Source of the DNA: Microbacterium endophyticum
GTDB lineage: Bacteria; Actinomycetota; Actinomycetes; Actinomycetales; Microbacteriaceae
Assembly (NCBI RefSeq): GCF_011047135.1
Contig: NZ_CP049255.1
Location: 248,001 to 312,000 of the forward strand
DNA: 64,000 nucleotides
Reading direction: 5' to 3'
Numbering within the stretch: position 1 is the first letter of the stretch; each line of letters begins with the position of its first letter. Below are positions 51,573 to 61,009 of this stretch, piece by piece. The translations under genes and the position numbers were made by a program. The notes under the pieces were generated by a model. It worked only from the letters and a program-made list of their open reading frames with translations, was not told where the DNA came from and searched no databases.

Positions 51573-53903
51573 CTACTCGATCTTCAACACTCGCGTTCGC
51601 AGCCATTTGCCCGCTTGGCGCCCCGCGCGATCCATCGGGCTACCCAGCGGGTTGGCGCTCATCATGTACGTCCACGTGGCGGAGGGTCGACGCAGCTCGA
51701 GCGCATCGAAGCCCTGCAACAGCTGGTCTGTCGTGACTTTTTCGAGGATGCCCACCGCGTTTTCGTAGGCTGCGTCAAAGAATCCCTGAAACTCTTCGAG
51801 GGCTATGCGGTGAAACTCTTCCCGCGGGTGGACCCCCGCGAGAGCTTGCAAGTGGATGCCGTCGCGCACTTCACCCATGTGCGCAAGATGCTCGCACCAC
51901 TGCTCATCGAGGCACCAGAGCGCGACGTCGCGAGCGAGATTTGCGACGAGCCGCGCAGAAGACGCGTCCTCGAGGCTCGCAAGCTTCGCGGGCATACGAG
52001 TCTCCAGTGCGATGGAGCTGAGATCACCACTCAGAATCTCGCCGCGAAGCGCAAGAACCTTCTTTCGTTGGCGCGAAAGTGCGCGGCTGAAATCCCATGT
52101 ATCGCGGTGTTGGTCACGACGGATTCCTTCAGCAATGCGCTGCGATCGATCCACAATGTCGGCGAGGGTGCGCTGATCTAGTCGCGCGCCACTGCGACGA
52201 ACTTTTTCGAGAAGGTGCGCGGGCGCGTTGGCCTGCACGACCTCGTCGTTGGTGCTCACAAAGACCAGAGTGCTGCCCGCGTCACCCTGTCTCCCCGAGC
52301 GTCCTCGCAGCTGCGCGTCTAGTCGCTCCGAAGGACCCCGCCCCACCAGCAGAACGGCAAGGCCGCCAACCGCCGCAACCCGCTCGTGATCTTGCTCTTC
52401 AGCGCCGCCGAGGCGAATATCGGTTCCTCGGCCCGAAAGCTGGGTTGAGATCGTGACAGCGCCGAACTCACCGGCGCGAACAATGACGGATGCCTCGTGC
52501 GCATCGTTTCGAGCGTTGAGTACGACGGCGTCGATACCCACCTTCGCGAGTGCGCGACCAAATTGTTCCGACTCAGCGACACTCTGTGTGCCGACCAAAA
52601 TGGGCTGCCCGGCGCTGTGCCGCCGCGTGATCTCTTGCACAACGGCATCCATCCGCGCCCCGTCATCGGTGAACACCAGCTGGGGATCGTCCACTCGAAG
52701 CTGGGGAAGCCGACGCTCGATTCGCCCCGACTTCACGGAATAGAACTCGGTCAGATCCTCGGCAACGGCAACGACAGTGCCACTCATGCCGACAAGAGTC
52801 GTGTATTCGGCAAGCAGACCCTGCACAGTGATTGTGTCGAGCACGACACCGGGAGACGAAACAGCGAGTTGCTCTTTGGCTTCGATTGCCGCGTGGAGGC
52901 CGTCAGGCCAACGTTGCTGCTGAGCAACGCGTCCGCGAGCTGTGTTGATCAGCTTGATTTCATCGTCCACCACGAGGTAGTCGACGTCGCGTTCGATGAG
53001 CGCGTGAGCGTGCAGCGCAAGATTTATGCGCGTAAACGCTTCGGTGTGCGCAGTTTCGTAGAGATTTACGCCACCGAGCCGCTGCTCGATGAGGTCAACT
53101 CCTTCGTCCGTGAGCGAGACCGTCGCTCGGTCATCATCGATGGCGTAGTGCGCACCGGCAACGAGGTCTCGTACGAGCGAATCAGCCAGGGTGAAATCTG
53201 CTGGCTCTTCTCGTGAAGAGCCAGCAAGAACGAGTGGTGACATCGCTTCGTCGATCATCACTGCATCTGCTTCATCGACAATCGCAACGTCTTGCATAGG
53301 TCGAACCATGTCGGCGTCTGCGGTAGCGAAGCGATCGCGAAGAGTGTCGTAACCAATCTCACTCACGGGCGCGTAGACAACATCGTGCTGGTAATTCGCG
53401 CGTCGCGTGGCTGGTGTGGTCTGCTGCCCGATCCACCCGAAGGTGAGCTCGAGCATCCCAAACAGCGGACCCATCCATTCCGCGTCGCGCCGTGCCAGGT
53501 AGTCATTCACCGAAAGGACGTGAACCTTGCGCCCGGCAGCAGCGAACCCAGCGGCGGCCATCGCACCGACGAGAGTCTTTCCCTCCCCCGTGTCGAGCTC
53601 GACGACGTTGCCACTCAGCAAAGCAGCACACGCAAGAAGTTGCGGATCAAATGGCCGCTGACCGATCGCGCGCTCCGCCGCAGTTGCGAGGATTGCTAAA
53701 AGCTGTGGTGCTGCCGTGAACCCGTCTGATCCAGCGTCCTCAAGGGCTGTTCGCCGCGCGGCGAGCGCAAGTGCTCTGTCGTCAAGATTCTCGGCCCACT
53801 CGCGCCGGGCTTTTGATTCATCTACCGTGCGTTGCAGGTGAGTGAACGAGGCAGACCCCGGAGCCTTCACTGCTCGTGCCAACCATCGCTTCATAGTGCC
53901 CAT
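51573..53903 (-). CDS. secA2: Accessory Sec translocase ATPase SecA2
   Basis: A 776-residue SecA-type ATPase, shorter than housekeeping SecA, which is typically about 900 or more residues. Motif I is DTGEGKTLVGA near 106, the DEAD-like box is VDEADAVMIDEAMSPL near 212, and the motor domain 2 block STQLSGRGTDIRLGG lies near 495. The C-terminal zinc-binding tail (CxCxSGKxxKxCC) is absent. It should assist export of a subset of proteins together with the normal SecYEG, as in mycobacteria and listeria. Substrates and accessory factors are not encoded next to it. The start could be either the ATG at 53903 or at 53894; no ribosome site is clear. Confidence 0.87.
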   Translation of the reverse strand: MGTMKRWLARAVKAPGSASFTHLQRTVDESKARREWAENLDDRALALAARRTALEDAGSDGFTAAPQLLAILATAAERAIGQRPFDPQLLACAALLSGNVVELDTGEGKTLVGAMAAAGFAAAGRKVHVLSVNDYLARRDAEWMGPLFGMLELTFGWIGQQTTPATRRANYQHDVVYAPVSEIGYDTLRDRFATADADMVRPMQDVAIVDEADAVMIDEAMSPLVLAGSSREEPADFTLADSLVRDLVAGAHYAIDDDRATVSLTDEGVDLIEQRLGGVNLYETAHTEAFTRINLALHAHALIERDVDYLVVDDEIKLINTARGRVAQQQRWPDGLHAAIEAKEQLAVSSPGVVLDTITVQGLLAEYTTLVGMSGTVVAVAEDLTEFYSVKSGRIERRLPQLRVDDPQLVFTDDGARMDAVVQEITRRHSAGQPILVGTQSVAESEQFGRALAKVGIDAVVLNARNDAHEASVIVRAGEFGAVTISTQLSGRGTDIRLGGAEEQDHERVAAVGGLAVLLVGRGPSERLDAQLRGRSGRQGDAGSTLVFVSTNDEVVQANAPAHLLEKVRRSGARLDQRTLADIVDRSQRIAEGIRRDQHRDTWDFSRALSRQRKKVLALRGEILSGDLSSIALETRMPAKLASLEDASSARLVANLARDVALWCLDEQWCEHLAHMGEVRDGIHLQALAGVHPREEFHRIALEEFQGFFDAAYENAVGILEKVTTDQLLQGFDALELRRPSATWTYMMSANPLGSPMDRAGRQAGKWLRTRVLKIE

Positions 53904-54118
53904 CAAAACACGAGCAGCTATGCGTGGCTCACGACATCACGAGCGTCGACTACAGCGATTTGTCTTTCGGATGGTGGAGATGACTTTCTCGCCACCAATG
54001 TCACTCACCATCGCCGTTCTGTATGTCGGGTATTGATCGAAACTATTTCCTTTCGTTGATGGCTCCGCCATACATTTGCACCGGTCTGGTCAGCAGACGA
54101 CGAATCAAAGGAGATTCC

Positions 54119-55279
54119 GTGAAACAACACATCCGCAGAACGCGACCTGTCGCCGGCGCGCTTCTCGCACTGACGATTGCCATCATGGCCACCGCATGTT
54201 CCACGGGTAGCGTCGGCGGTGACAGCGATACACCCTCGGCTTCAGCCCCCGCAGCAGGAGATTCCGCAGCTGCTTTGCAGGCGGCCTATGACGGCGTTGT
54301 GGGCGCTCCGCCCACCGAGCCGGTGGAAGTGACACCAGATATCACCGCGTGGGTAGTTTCGTGTGGCGAGCAGGCGAGTACGTGCTCGGCCCCCGCGGCC
54401 GGTGCCGTAGATGCATCCGAACAAATCGGCTGGGACGCGAGCATCTGCGATGGCCAGCTCAACCCCACCGGTTGGGGAGACTGCATTCGCCAGGGAATCG
54501 CAGCTGGGGCTGATGTCATCATCACAATCGGCCAAGACTGCGGTGCGATCAACGGCGCCCTGCAAGAGGCAGCGACGGCCGGTATCACCACGGTCAACGT
54601 TGGCGGGGTTGACTGCAGCCCATCGCTGTACACGGTAAACGTCACAATGCTCGACGGTTTCTCATATGAGGCCTACTGGTCGAAGGTTGGCGAGTTGCAG
54701 GCAGATTGGCTGATCGGCAAGACCGACGGCGCAGTGAAGCTACTCGAGGTTGAGTTCAACGACACGCAGTGGGGCCCGATCATTACCGCGGCGCTCGAGT
54801 CGCGTCTTGCAGAATGCGACGACTGCAGCGTCGTAGGCACGCTGCAGCTTTCCAACGCTGACGTCAGCACCGGAGCGCTGTCGCAAAAGTTCTCAACCGC
54901 GCTCCTCAAGTATCCCGAGGCCAACGCTGTCGCAATCCCGATTGACGGCTGGTTCCTTGCTGGACTTGGTCAAGCAATCACAGCATCCGACCGTAGCGAA
55001 TCGCTTTACGTCGTGGGTAATTTTGGTTCCATTCCCAACTGGGAAGTCATCCGCTCTGATGGAGGTCAGGATGCCACGGTCGCAAGTTCTGCAGAATGGA
55101 ACGGCTGGGCCGGTGTAGACGCCGCGCTGCGAAGCCTTGCTGGGCAAGACGTTTTGCCCGCCGGCATCGGCCTGCAGGTCGTTGATGCTGACATGAACCT
55201 GCCCGCGCAGGGGCAGCCGTTCGTCTACACCCCCGCAATCGACTACCAGGCTGACTACCTGTCAGTTTGGACGCGTTAG
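54119..55279 (+). CDS. ABC importer substrate-binding lipoprotein (periplasmic-binding-protein type I, Cys-rich)
   Basis: A 386-residue lipoprotein; a signal peptide with lipid-modified C27 (ATACSTGS) leads to a Ser/Ala linker and an RbsB-like two-lobed binding domain. The mature protein has eight further cysteines, for example VVSCGEQASTC, SICDGQ, GDCIRQ, GQDCGA, GGVDCSP and AECDDCS, which could form four disulfides; this is unusual for sugar-binding proteins. AAAGGAG lies 6 bases before the GTG start. The next two genes encode the ATPase and permease. The ligand may be an aromatic acid or another small molecule rather than ribose. Confidence 0.88.
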   Translation: MKQHIRRTRPVAGALLALTIAIMATACSTGSVGGDSDTPSASAPAAGDSAAALQAAYDGVVGAPPTEPVEVTPDITAWVVSCGEQASTCSAPAAGAVDASEQIGWDASICDGQLNPTGWGDCIRQGIAAGADVIITIGQDCGAINGALQEAATAGITTVNVGGVDCSPSLYTVNVTMLDGFSYEAYWSKVGELQADWLIGKTDGAVKLLEVEFNDTQWGPIITAALESRLAECDDCSVVGTLQLSNADVSTGALSQKFSTALLKYPEANAVAIPIDGWFLAGLGQAITASDRSESLYVVGNFGSIPNWEVIRSDGGQDATVASSAEWNGWAGVDAALRSLAGQDVLPAGIGLQVVDADMNLPAQGQPFVYTPAIDYQADYLSVWTR

Positions 55280-55284
55280 ATCTG

Positions 55285-56829
55285 ATGGTCGCCGAACAGC
55301 GTGTGACAGCGAGTGGCGAGATCGGGCTCAGGGCTCGAGGAGTTTCTAAGACCTTTGGAAACTTTCGCGCTCTCGTTGGTGCGGAGCTCATCGTGCGGCG
55401 CGGCACCGTACACGCGCTGCTCGGTGGGAACGGCTCGGGAAAATCGACGCTGATCAAGTGCCTTGCCGGTGTGTACAGCGCCGATGACGGCACGCTTGAG
55501 ATCGGCGGAGACGTCGTGCGGTTACCAGAGGTAAATCCGGCAACCGCACGACGTCTCGGGTTTAAATTCGTGCACCAGGATTTGGGGCTCTTCCCCCAGT
55601 TGAGCATCGCTGAGAACATCGGGCTCAGTCGGGGCTACCCCACCAAATGGGGTACCGTTCGCGAGCGCAATCTTCGTAGCGGCGTCCAGACGCTTCTCGA
55701 GAAATTCGAGATTGAGGCTGATGCACGCACCCTCGTCGCCGAGCTACGACCAGCTCAGCGGGCGATGGTCGCAATTGCTCGCGCGCTCGATGATGCCGAC
55801 TCGGCCGATTCGATTCTGCTGCTCGACGAACCCACAGCCGCCCTTGGCGAGCACGACGCGGGCGAGCTCGTGCGGGCAATTCGCAAACGCGCCGATGGCG
55901 GGCAGACGGTCGTGCTCGTGAGTCATCGGTTCAGCGAAATAGCAGCCGTTGCTGACGACGTCACGGTTTTTCGCGACGGTCGGTGTGTCGGCAGCGGACC
56001 GTTCGCTGAGATGCCGCTCCCGACGGTTGTCAGCCTCATGACGGGAGGTGAGGGTCGAGAGATGCCGCGCTCATTCGTTACACATCAAAGAGGAGCCATC
56101 CGGCTGAAGGTCGACTCCCTCACGACAGGAGCAAGCCACGCGGTGTCGTTCGAGGCGAGCAGAGGAGAAATTCTTGGCTTCACCGGGCTCGATGGTGCCG
56201 GCCATGCGGACATTGTCCGTGCTCTCTTCGGCGCAGCTGTCGTGCGCAGCGGCGAGATGACCCTCGACGGAACCCCTTACACTCCGAGTTCACCGCGTGA
56301 GGCAATGGATACTGGCAGCGCCTTCGTTCCGCAGGATCGGCACGCAGAAGCTTCATTCGCAGACATGTCGGTGACGCAGAACATCACCGCGACCGTGCTC
56401 GATCGAGTGTGGAACGGATTTGGCCTCTCGCCCCGACGGGAGCGACACATCGCCGACACCGCGATCGCTCGCTACGACGTGCGGGTGGCCAGCTCCGACA
56501 TCGCCCTTGGGCTGCTGTCCGGGGGCAACCAACAAAAGGTGATCGTCGCGCGGTGGCTGCAACGAGACCCGAAGCTAATCCTCCTGCTTGAACCCACGCA
56601 GGGGGTAGACGTCGTGTCGCGCCGGGACGTCTACGAAAAGATCGTTGCGGCAGCCGAAGCTGGAGCGACGGTGCTCGTCGCTTCGTCCGATCTGGACGAG
56701 CTTTTGACGCTTACCCACCGCGTCGGCGTATTTCGTGCCGGCGGCATGGCGGCAATGTTCGACACCGCTTCAACGACACGTGACGAGATCGCGAACGCGA
56801 TGATGGCAGAGGAGCCAGTGTCCGCATGA
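55285..56829 (+). CDS. ABC importer ATPase with two nucleotide-binding domains (RbsA-type)
   Basis: A double ATPase of about 514 residues. Domain 1 has Walker A GGNGSGKST near 47, but its signature is ELRPAQRAMVAIARAL in place of LSxGQ. Domain 2 has a degenerate Walker A (GLDGAGHAD, no lysine) and a normal signature LLSGGNQQKV. This asymmetric layout is usual in the RbsA/MglA group, except for the altered first signature. It overlaps the upstream gene's 3' region; the ATG at 55285 or a TTG at 55267 could be the start. It energises uptake with the neighbouring permease. Confidence 0.9.
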   Translation: MVAEQRVTASGEIGLRARGVSKTFGNFRALVGAELIVRRGTVHALLGGNGSGKSTLIKCLAGVYSADDGTLEIGGDVVRLPEVNPATARRLGFKFVHQDLGLFPQLSIAENIGLSRGYPTKWGTVRERNLRSGVQTLLEKFEIEADARTLVAELRPAQRAMVAIARALDDADSADSILLLDEPTAALGEHDAGELVRAIRKRADGGQTVVLVSHRFSEIAAVADDVTVFRDGRCVGSGPFAEMPLPTVVSLMTGGEGREMPRSFVTHQRGAIRLKVDSLTTGASHAVSFEASRGEILGFTGLDGAGHADIVRALFGAAVVRSGEMTLDGTPYTPSSPREAMDTGSAFVPQDRHAEASFADMSVTQNITATVLDRVWNGFGLSPRRERHIADTAIARYDVRVASSDIALGLLSGGNQQKVIVARWLQRDPKLILLLEPTQGVDVVSRRDVYEKIVAAAEAGATVLVASSDLDELLTLTHRVGVFRAGGMAAMFDTASTTRDEIANAMMAEEPVSA

Positions 56830-57824
56830 CTTCCCCACAAACGCGCACGATTCGGGTGACGCGAAGCAGCTTCTCTTCGGTCGGCGAGCAATACGGGCTG
56901 CCAGTACTGCTGGTCGTCATCATTTTGTTCTTCTCGCTACTTCCGGCGAGTTCTTCCACGTTCTTTTCGTCCGCCAACCTGTCGGTCGTACTCGCGAACC
57001 AATCGGTCGTCATGCTGTGTGCACTGGCTGTCATGATTCCCCTGATCACTGGAAACTTCGACTTTTCGGTCGGCGCAAACGCGGTGGTAGCCACTATGGT
57101 CTGCGCCGGTGCGCAGGCGCACCTGCAGCTTCCCGTGCCCGTCGCAATCCTTATGGCGGTGTCTGCGGGTGCCCTTATCGGTCTCCTCAACGGGTGGCTC
57201 GTGGCGATTGTCGGGCTCGACGCGTTCATCACCACACTTGGTGTCGCAACGGCACTCGCGGGACTCGTGCAGTGGTACTCCGGAGGGCTAGCGATCTACG
57301 GAATTGATCCTTCGATGATCGCCTTCGGATCCCAGACGCTGCTGGGCCTTCCCATGGTGCTTTACGTCGTCATCGTCGTGTTCGTAGTGATCTGGTATGT
57401 GCTCACCTGGACCCCATTCGGTCGGCGCCTCTATGCGGTCGGCTCCAACCGCCGCGCCGCAGACTTGGTAGGAATCGATGCGTCGCGCCTCACGTTCGTC
57501 GGCTTCGTCCTGGCCGGTGCGCTTGCTGGTATCGCTGGCGTATTGCTCAGCGCGCGAACCGGCGGTGCAAATCCCAGCGCCGGCACCGAGTTACTCTTTC
57601 CCGCGTTGGCTGCAGTCTTCCTTGGAGCAACAGCAATTCGACCGGGGCGCTTCAACGCTGTCGGAACGATCATCGGGGTGCTATTCGTGGCTGTCAGCGT
57701 GAGTGGCTTGACGCTCGCCGGTGCTCAGTCTTGGGTCGACTCGGTCTTCAACGGTGTTGCCCTCGTCATCGCGGTCTTCGTCTCGACGGCGCTCCGCCGA
57801 CGGCGTGAAGGTCGCGGGCGTTAG
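56826..57824 (+). CDS. ABC importer permease (RbsC-type)
   Basis: A 332-residue permease with about nine or ten membrane helices. Family marks include ITGNFDFSVGANAVVATMVC, LNGWLVAIVGLDAFITTLG and YAVGSNRRAADLVGIDASR. It starts in a 4-base overlap with the ATPase stop. There is only one permease gene, so the channel is probably a homodimer. The stop is 28 bases from the converging LysR gene, without a clear terminator between. Confidence 0.92.
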   Translation: MTSPQTRTIRVTRSSFSSVGEQYGLPVLLVVIILFFSLLPASSSTFFSSANLSVVLANQSVVMLCALAVMIPLITGNFDFSVGANAVVATMVCAGAQAHLQLPVPVAILMAVSAGALIGLLNGWLVAIVGLDAFITTLGVATALAGLVQWYSGGLAIYGIDPSMIAFGSQTLLGLPMVLYVVIVVFVVIWYVLTWTPFGRRLYAVGSNRRAADLVGIDASRLTFVGFVLAGALAGIAGVLLSARTGGANPSAGTELLFPALAAVFLGATAIRPGRFNAVGTIIGVLFVAVSVSGLTLAGAQSWVDSVFNGVALVIAVFVSTALRRRREGRGR

Positions 57825-57851
57825 GGCAGTCACCCGCTGTAACGCGTCCTC

Positions 57852-58832
57852 TCACGGAGTGTGGGCATGCACTTGCTGCTCGACGATCCGACCCGCATCA
57901 GCAAAGAGGTCACGCATCCAGGCATGCTCCGGGTCGCGTGAATGCACCGGGTGCCACCACAACGCGTTGACGATGGATGTCGCAGCAAACGGTAGTCGTA
58001 AGACACGTGTGCCTCCGAGCTGCCGCACAAACGGTACGAGGGCTCCCTGGATGAGTCCGATCCGGTTGGTGCCCTGCACGAAATGCGGCAAGCTCAGAAA
58101 GCTCTCCACGACGACATCCACTCGTGGCTCGACGCCCATCTGCTGAATCTGACGACTCACCGAGGTGAACGCGTTCCGCGAGGCGTAGGTCATCACGAAG
58201 GGCAGCGCCGCAAGGTTCTGCATCGTCAGGTCATCACCCACTGTGGGGTTGTCGTCTGACACGATTCCGAACCAGTCATCACGCCACACATCGAGATACG
58301 GAAGGTCACTCAAGAAGCCGTGCGGAATGAGCATGGCGTCAGCCGAGCGAAGGCGGGTTGCGGCATCCTCAACCACCGGCGGGGTGTGCAACATGAATCG
58401 AAACCGAACACCACTACCCCGCTCAGCGGCGAGTCGCGAAACCACCGTGCCGATCGTTGCAAATCCATAGTCAGATCCGTAGATCGAGAACTCTCGGTTC
58501 GAGTGGGTCGGAGCCCACGCCGCCTGGCTGTCGAAAACTCGACGCGCGGCCTCAAGCGCGGTAGAAACGTGGTCCATCAAACGCACAGCAAAGGGCGTGA
58601 GTTCCAGGGCGTTACCGCGTCGCACGAGGATCGGGTCGTTGAAGTGGGTGCGAAGCCGCGACAGCGAAGCACTGAGGGCAGGCTGCGTCAGGTGCAGGCG
58701 CTCGGCGGCGCGTGTCACGCTGCGCTCGGTGAGTAAAGCGTCGAGTGCGACGAGCAAATTGAGGTCGAGACGGTTGAGCTGCGAGGTATCTCTCACGGGT
58801 GCGCTCCCTTGCGCGGATGCAGGCGCCCGCAT
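57852..58832 (-). CDS. LysR-family regulator, NahR/LinR-like
   Basis: A 326-residue LysR regulator. The helix-turn-helix lies near 38-57 (SVTRAAERLHLTQPALSASL) followed by PILVRRGNALELTPFA, typical of the NodD/NahR/LinR group, many of which respond to aromatic compounds. It diverges from the extradiol dioxygenase operon, 123 bases away, and converges with the importer, so it plausibly activates degradation and perhaps uptake in response to an aromatic inducer. No perfect T-N11-A palindrome was found between the divergent genes. Confidence 0.88.
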   Translation of the reverse strand: MRAPASAQGSAPVRDTSQLNRLDLNLLVALDALLTERSVTRAAERLHLTQPALSASLSRLRTHFNDPILVRRGNALELTPFAVRLMDHVSTALEAARRVFDSQAAWAPTHSNREFSIYGSDYGFATIGTVVSRLAAERGSGVRFRFMLHTPPVVEDAATRLRSADAMLIPHGFLSDLPYLDVWRDDWFGIVSDDNPTVGDDLTMQNLAALPFVMTYASRNAFTSVSRQIQQMGVEPRVDVVVESFLSLPHFVQGTNRIGLIQGALVPFVRQLGGTRVLRLPFAATSIVNALWWHPVHSRDPEHAWMRDLFADAGRIVEQQVHAHTP

Positions 58833-58955
58833 TGGCGCCCATCAAAGGGAATGATACTCAACATTGCCAGAATCGACTTCCCTTATTCCGAAGCCGATCC
58901 CACCATTGAGGAGAAGGGCAGATACCGCGCCCAGTGGCTTCCGAAAGGATCAAAG

Positions 58956-59966
58956 ATGATCAAGCTTCTCTCTCACCTCTCGTATGTCTCAGTGACGACG
59001 ACCGACGTGGAGGCATCGGTCGAGTTCTACAAGACGCACGTCGGGCTGACCGAGGTAGCACGCGAAGATGGTCGTGTCTATCTCCGTTGCTGGGGCGACT
59101 ACTACTCGTACTCGCTCGTTATCGCACCGGGCGACGAGCCATCTCTCGAAACCATGGCGTGGCGAACCTCGAGCGCCGAGGCGCTCGATGAGGCCGCGAA
59201 GCGTCTCGAAGCTGCCGGCGTCGAAGTCGAGTGGTTCGACGGTTTCAAGGTGGGCCGCGCGCTCCGTTTCGTTGGCCCGTGGGGCCACAACATGACGCTG
59301 CACTGGGACGTCGAGCGCCACCAGGCAGCTGGCCACGTCGCATCGATTTACCCCGACCGCCCCGAAAAGCGTTCCAAGATCGCCGGCGCGCCTCGCCAGC
59401 TCGATCACGTGACGATCGCCACAAGCGACGTCGACGGGTTCGCGAAGTGGTACAACGAGGTGCTGGGATTCCGCATCATGGCACGCACAGTGCTCGATGA
59501 AGCCCCCATCTCGGTGTTCTCCGTGCTCACCACCAACGAGAAATCACACGACCTGGGCGTCGTTCTCGACGGATCGTCGCGCGCCGGTCGCGTGAATCAC
59601 TACGCGTTCTGGGTCGACACCTACGAAGAGCTTCTGATCGCGGCCGACACGCTGATGGAGCACGACATTCCGATCGAGTACGGGCCGTCGATCCACGGCA
59701 TCGGCGAGCAAACGTTCCTGTACTACCGCGAACCGTCGACGATGCGCATCGAACTCAACACTGGCGGATACCGCAACTACGTGCCCGACTGGACACCGAA
59801 CACGTGGAAGCCTTCGATGGGCTCGAGCAACTTCTACCGCAACAGTGCTATGCCGATGTCGATGACGGAATCGTTCCCACCGGCCGATGGCCCGTCAGCG
59901 ACAGAAGAAGGTGTGCCGGAAGAGATTCGCGACGCGCTTCTCAACCCCTACACGCAACACGGTTAA
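58956..59966 (+). CDS. Extradiol ring-cleavage dioxygenase (VOC superfamily, catechol 2,3-dioxygenase-like)
   Basis: A two-domain VOC enzyme of 336 residues that would cleave a catechol next to its hydroxyls using iron(II) and oxygen. The three metal ligands are visible in the C-terminal domain: His near 151 (LDHVTIAT), His near 214 (VNHYAFWV) and Glu near 265 (MRIELNTG). AAAGGAT precedes the ATG at 58956; the upstream extension of the ORF is rejected. It is the first gene of a same-strand cluster of catabolic genes. The exact catechol is unknown. Confidence 0.9.
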   Translation: MIKLLSHLSYVSVTTTDVEASVEFYKTHVGLTEVAREDGRVYLRCWGDYYSYSLVIAPGDEPSLETMAWRTSSAEALDEAAKRLEAAGVEVEWFDGFKVGRALRFVGPWGHNMTLHWDVERHQAAGHVASIYPDRPEKRSKIAGAPRQLDHVTIATSDVDGFAKWYNEVLGFRIMARTVLDEAPISVFSVLTTNEKSHDLGVVLDGSSRAGRVNHYAFWVDTYEELLIAADTLMEHDIPIEYGPSIHGIGEQTFLYYREPSTMRIELNTGGYRNYVPDWTPNTWKPSMGSSNFYRNSAMPMSMTESFPPADGPSATEEGVPEEIRDALLNPYTQHG

Positions 59967-59976
59967 GCCGCAGTCC

Positions 59977-60014
59977 GGGTTGTGGGGGCGCCGCCGATCG
60001 CGCCGCCACAGCCC
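59977..60014 (+). repeat. Intercistronic hairpin between dioxygenase and FAH genes
   Basis: GGGTTGTGGGGGCGC (59977-59991) pairs with 60000-60014 with one mismatch and one G-U. It may stabilise the upstream message or attenuate transcription. There is no T tract. Confidence 0.5.
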
Positions 60015-60040
60015 GAACCACGGATCGGCAAGGAGTGAAA

Positions 60041-61009
60041 GTGACGAAGATGTCCGCAAATTTTGATGCCCCATTCGCGCTAGCCCGTTTCGACAATGGC
60101 GGGCGCGCAGCGCTCGGTCTCGTCGCAGGCGACCGCATCCGCGAGTTAACACCGGCCGAGCTCGGGGCCGAAGACCTCAACGCCTTCCTGGCGAGCCCGG
60201 ACTGGGACCGGCTAGAAGCTCTCACGCAGCAGGATGGCTCGTGGCATCCGCTCGACGACGTGACTCTGCTCGCCCCGGTCGAACCCCGGGAGGTGCTGCA
60301 GGCTGGCGCGAACTACCGCACACACGTCATCCAGCTCATCATGGCCGGCCTGTCGAAGGGCGATCCGTCACGGAGCGCTGACGAGGTGCGAGCTCACGCC
60401 GAAAAGGTGATGGATGCTCGAGCTGCGAGCGGTCGCCCCTTCTTCTTCATCGGGCTCCCCCAGTGTGTTGTGGGCGCGAATGTTCCGCTCGAATTGCCGT
60501 CGTACAGCGAAACCCACGACTGGGAGCTGGAGCTTGCGGTTGTCATCGGAAAGCGCGCGGCGGACGTATCGCCTGAGGATGCAATGGAGCACGTGGCGGG
60601 CTACACGATCGTCAACGACATCACGACGCGTGACCTCGTCTTTCCGACGGATGTCGGCGACATCGGCGCTGACTGGTACCGCTCGAAGAATGCACCGGGC
60701 TTCTTGCCGACGGGTCCGTTCCTCGTGCCGGCTCAGTTCGTAGACCCGGCAAACCTCCGCGTCGTGCTCGAACTGAACGGCGAAGCGAAGCAGGATGCCA
60801 CAACGGCCGAGCTGATCTTCGATGTGCCGTCTCTCGTCTCGGTGGCGTCGAAGACCGCTCCCCTCAACCCCGGAGATCTGCTGCTCACCGGAAGCCCCGC
60901 CGGCAACGGCCAGCACTGGAAGCGGTTTCTCCAAGACGGCGACGTCATGTCGGGATCGATCGAAGGACTCGGCACCCAGGTTGTGCGCTGCGTCGCGGGG
61001 TCACGATGA
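60041..61009 (+). CDS. Fumarylacetoacetate hydrolase family enzyme
   Basis: A 322-residue FAH-family protein. Metal-binding SETHDWELELAVVIGK near 155-170 and NDITTRDLVF near 195 are characteristic, as are FLPTGPFLVP and LLLTGSPAG. Members hydrolyse or decarboxylate the dienoic acids made by ring cleavage, for example 2-hydroxyhepta-2,4-dienedioate. AAGGAG lies 5 bases before the GTG at 60041; an in-frame ATG at 60050 is an alternative. It sits downstream of the dioxygenase, consistent with acting on its product. Confidence 0.9.
   Translation: MTKMSANFDAPFALARFDNGGRAALGLVAGDRIRELTPAELGAEDLNAFLASPDWDRLEALTQQDGSWHPLDDVTLLAPVEPREVLQAGANYRTHVIQLIMAGLSKGDPSRSADEVRAHAEKVMDARAASGRPFFFIGLPQCVVGANVPLELPSYSETHDWELELAVVIGKRAADVSPEDAMEHVAGYTIVNDITTRDLVFPTDVGDIGADWYRSKNAPGFLPTGPFLVPAQFVDPANLRVVLELNGEAKQDATTAELIFDVPSLVSVASKTAPLNPGDLLLTGSPAGNGQHWKRFLQDGDVMSGSIEGLGTQVVRCVAGSR

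Noticed and set aside
58833..58955. Classical LysR T-N11-A operator between the regulator and dioxygenase
   Set aside because: No convincing inverted repeat with that spacing was found. The region is only an inferred regulatory gap.
59804..60040. N-terminal extension of the FAH gene
   Set aside because: It overlaps the dioxygenase gene in another frame and precedes a good ribosome site; the family begins near the GTG at 60041.
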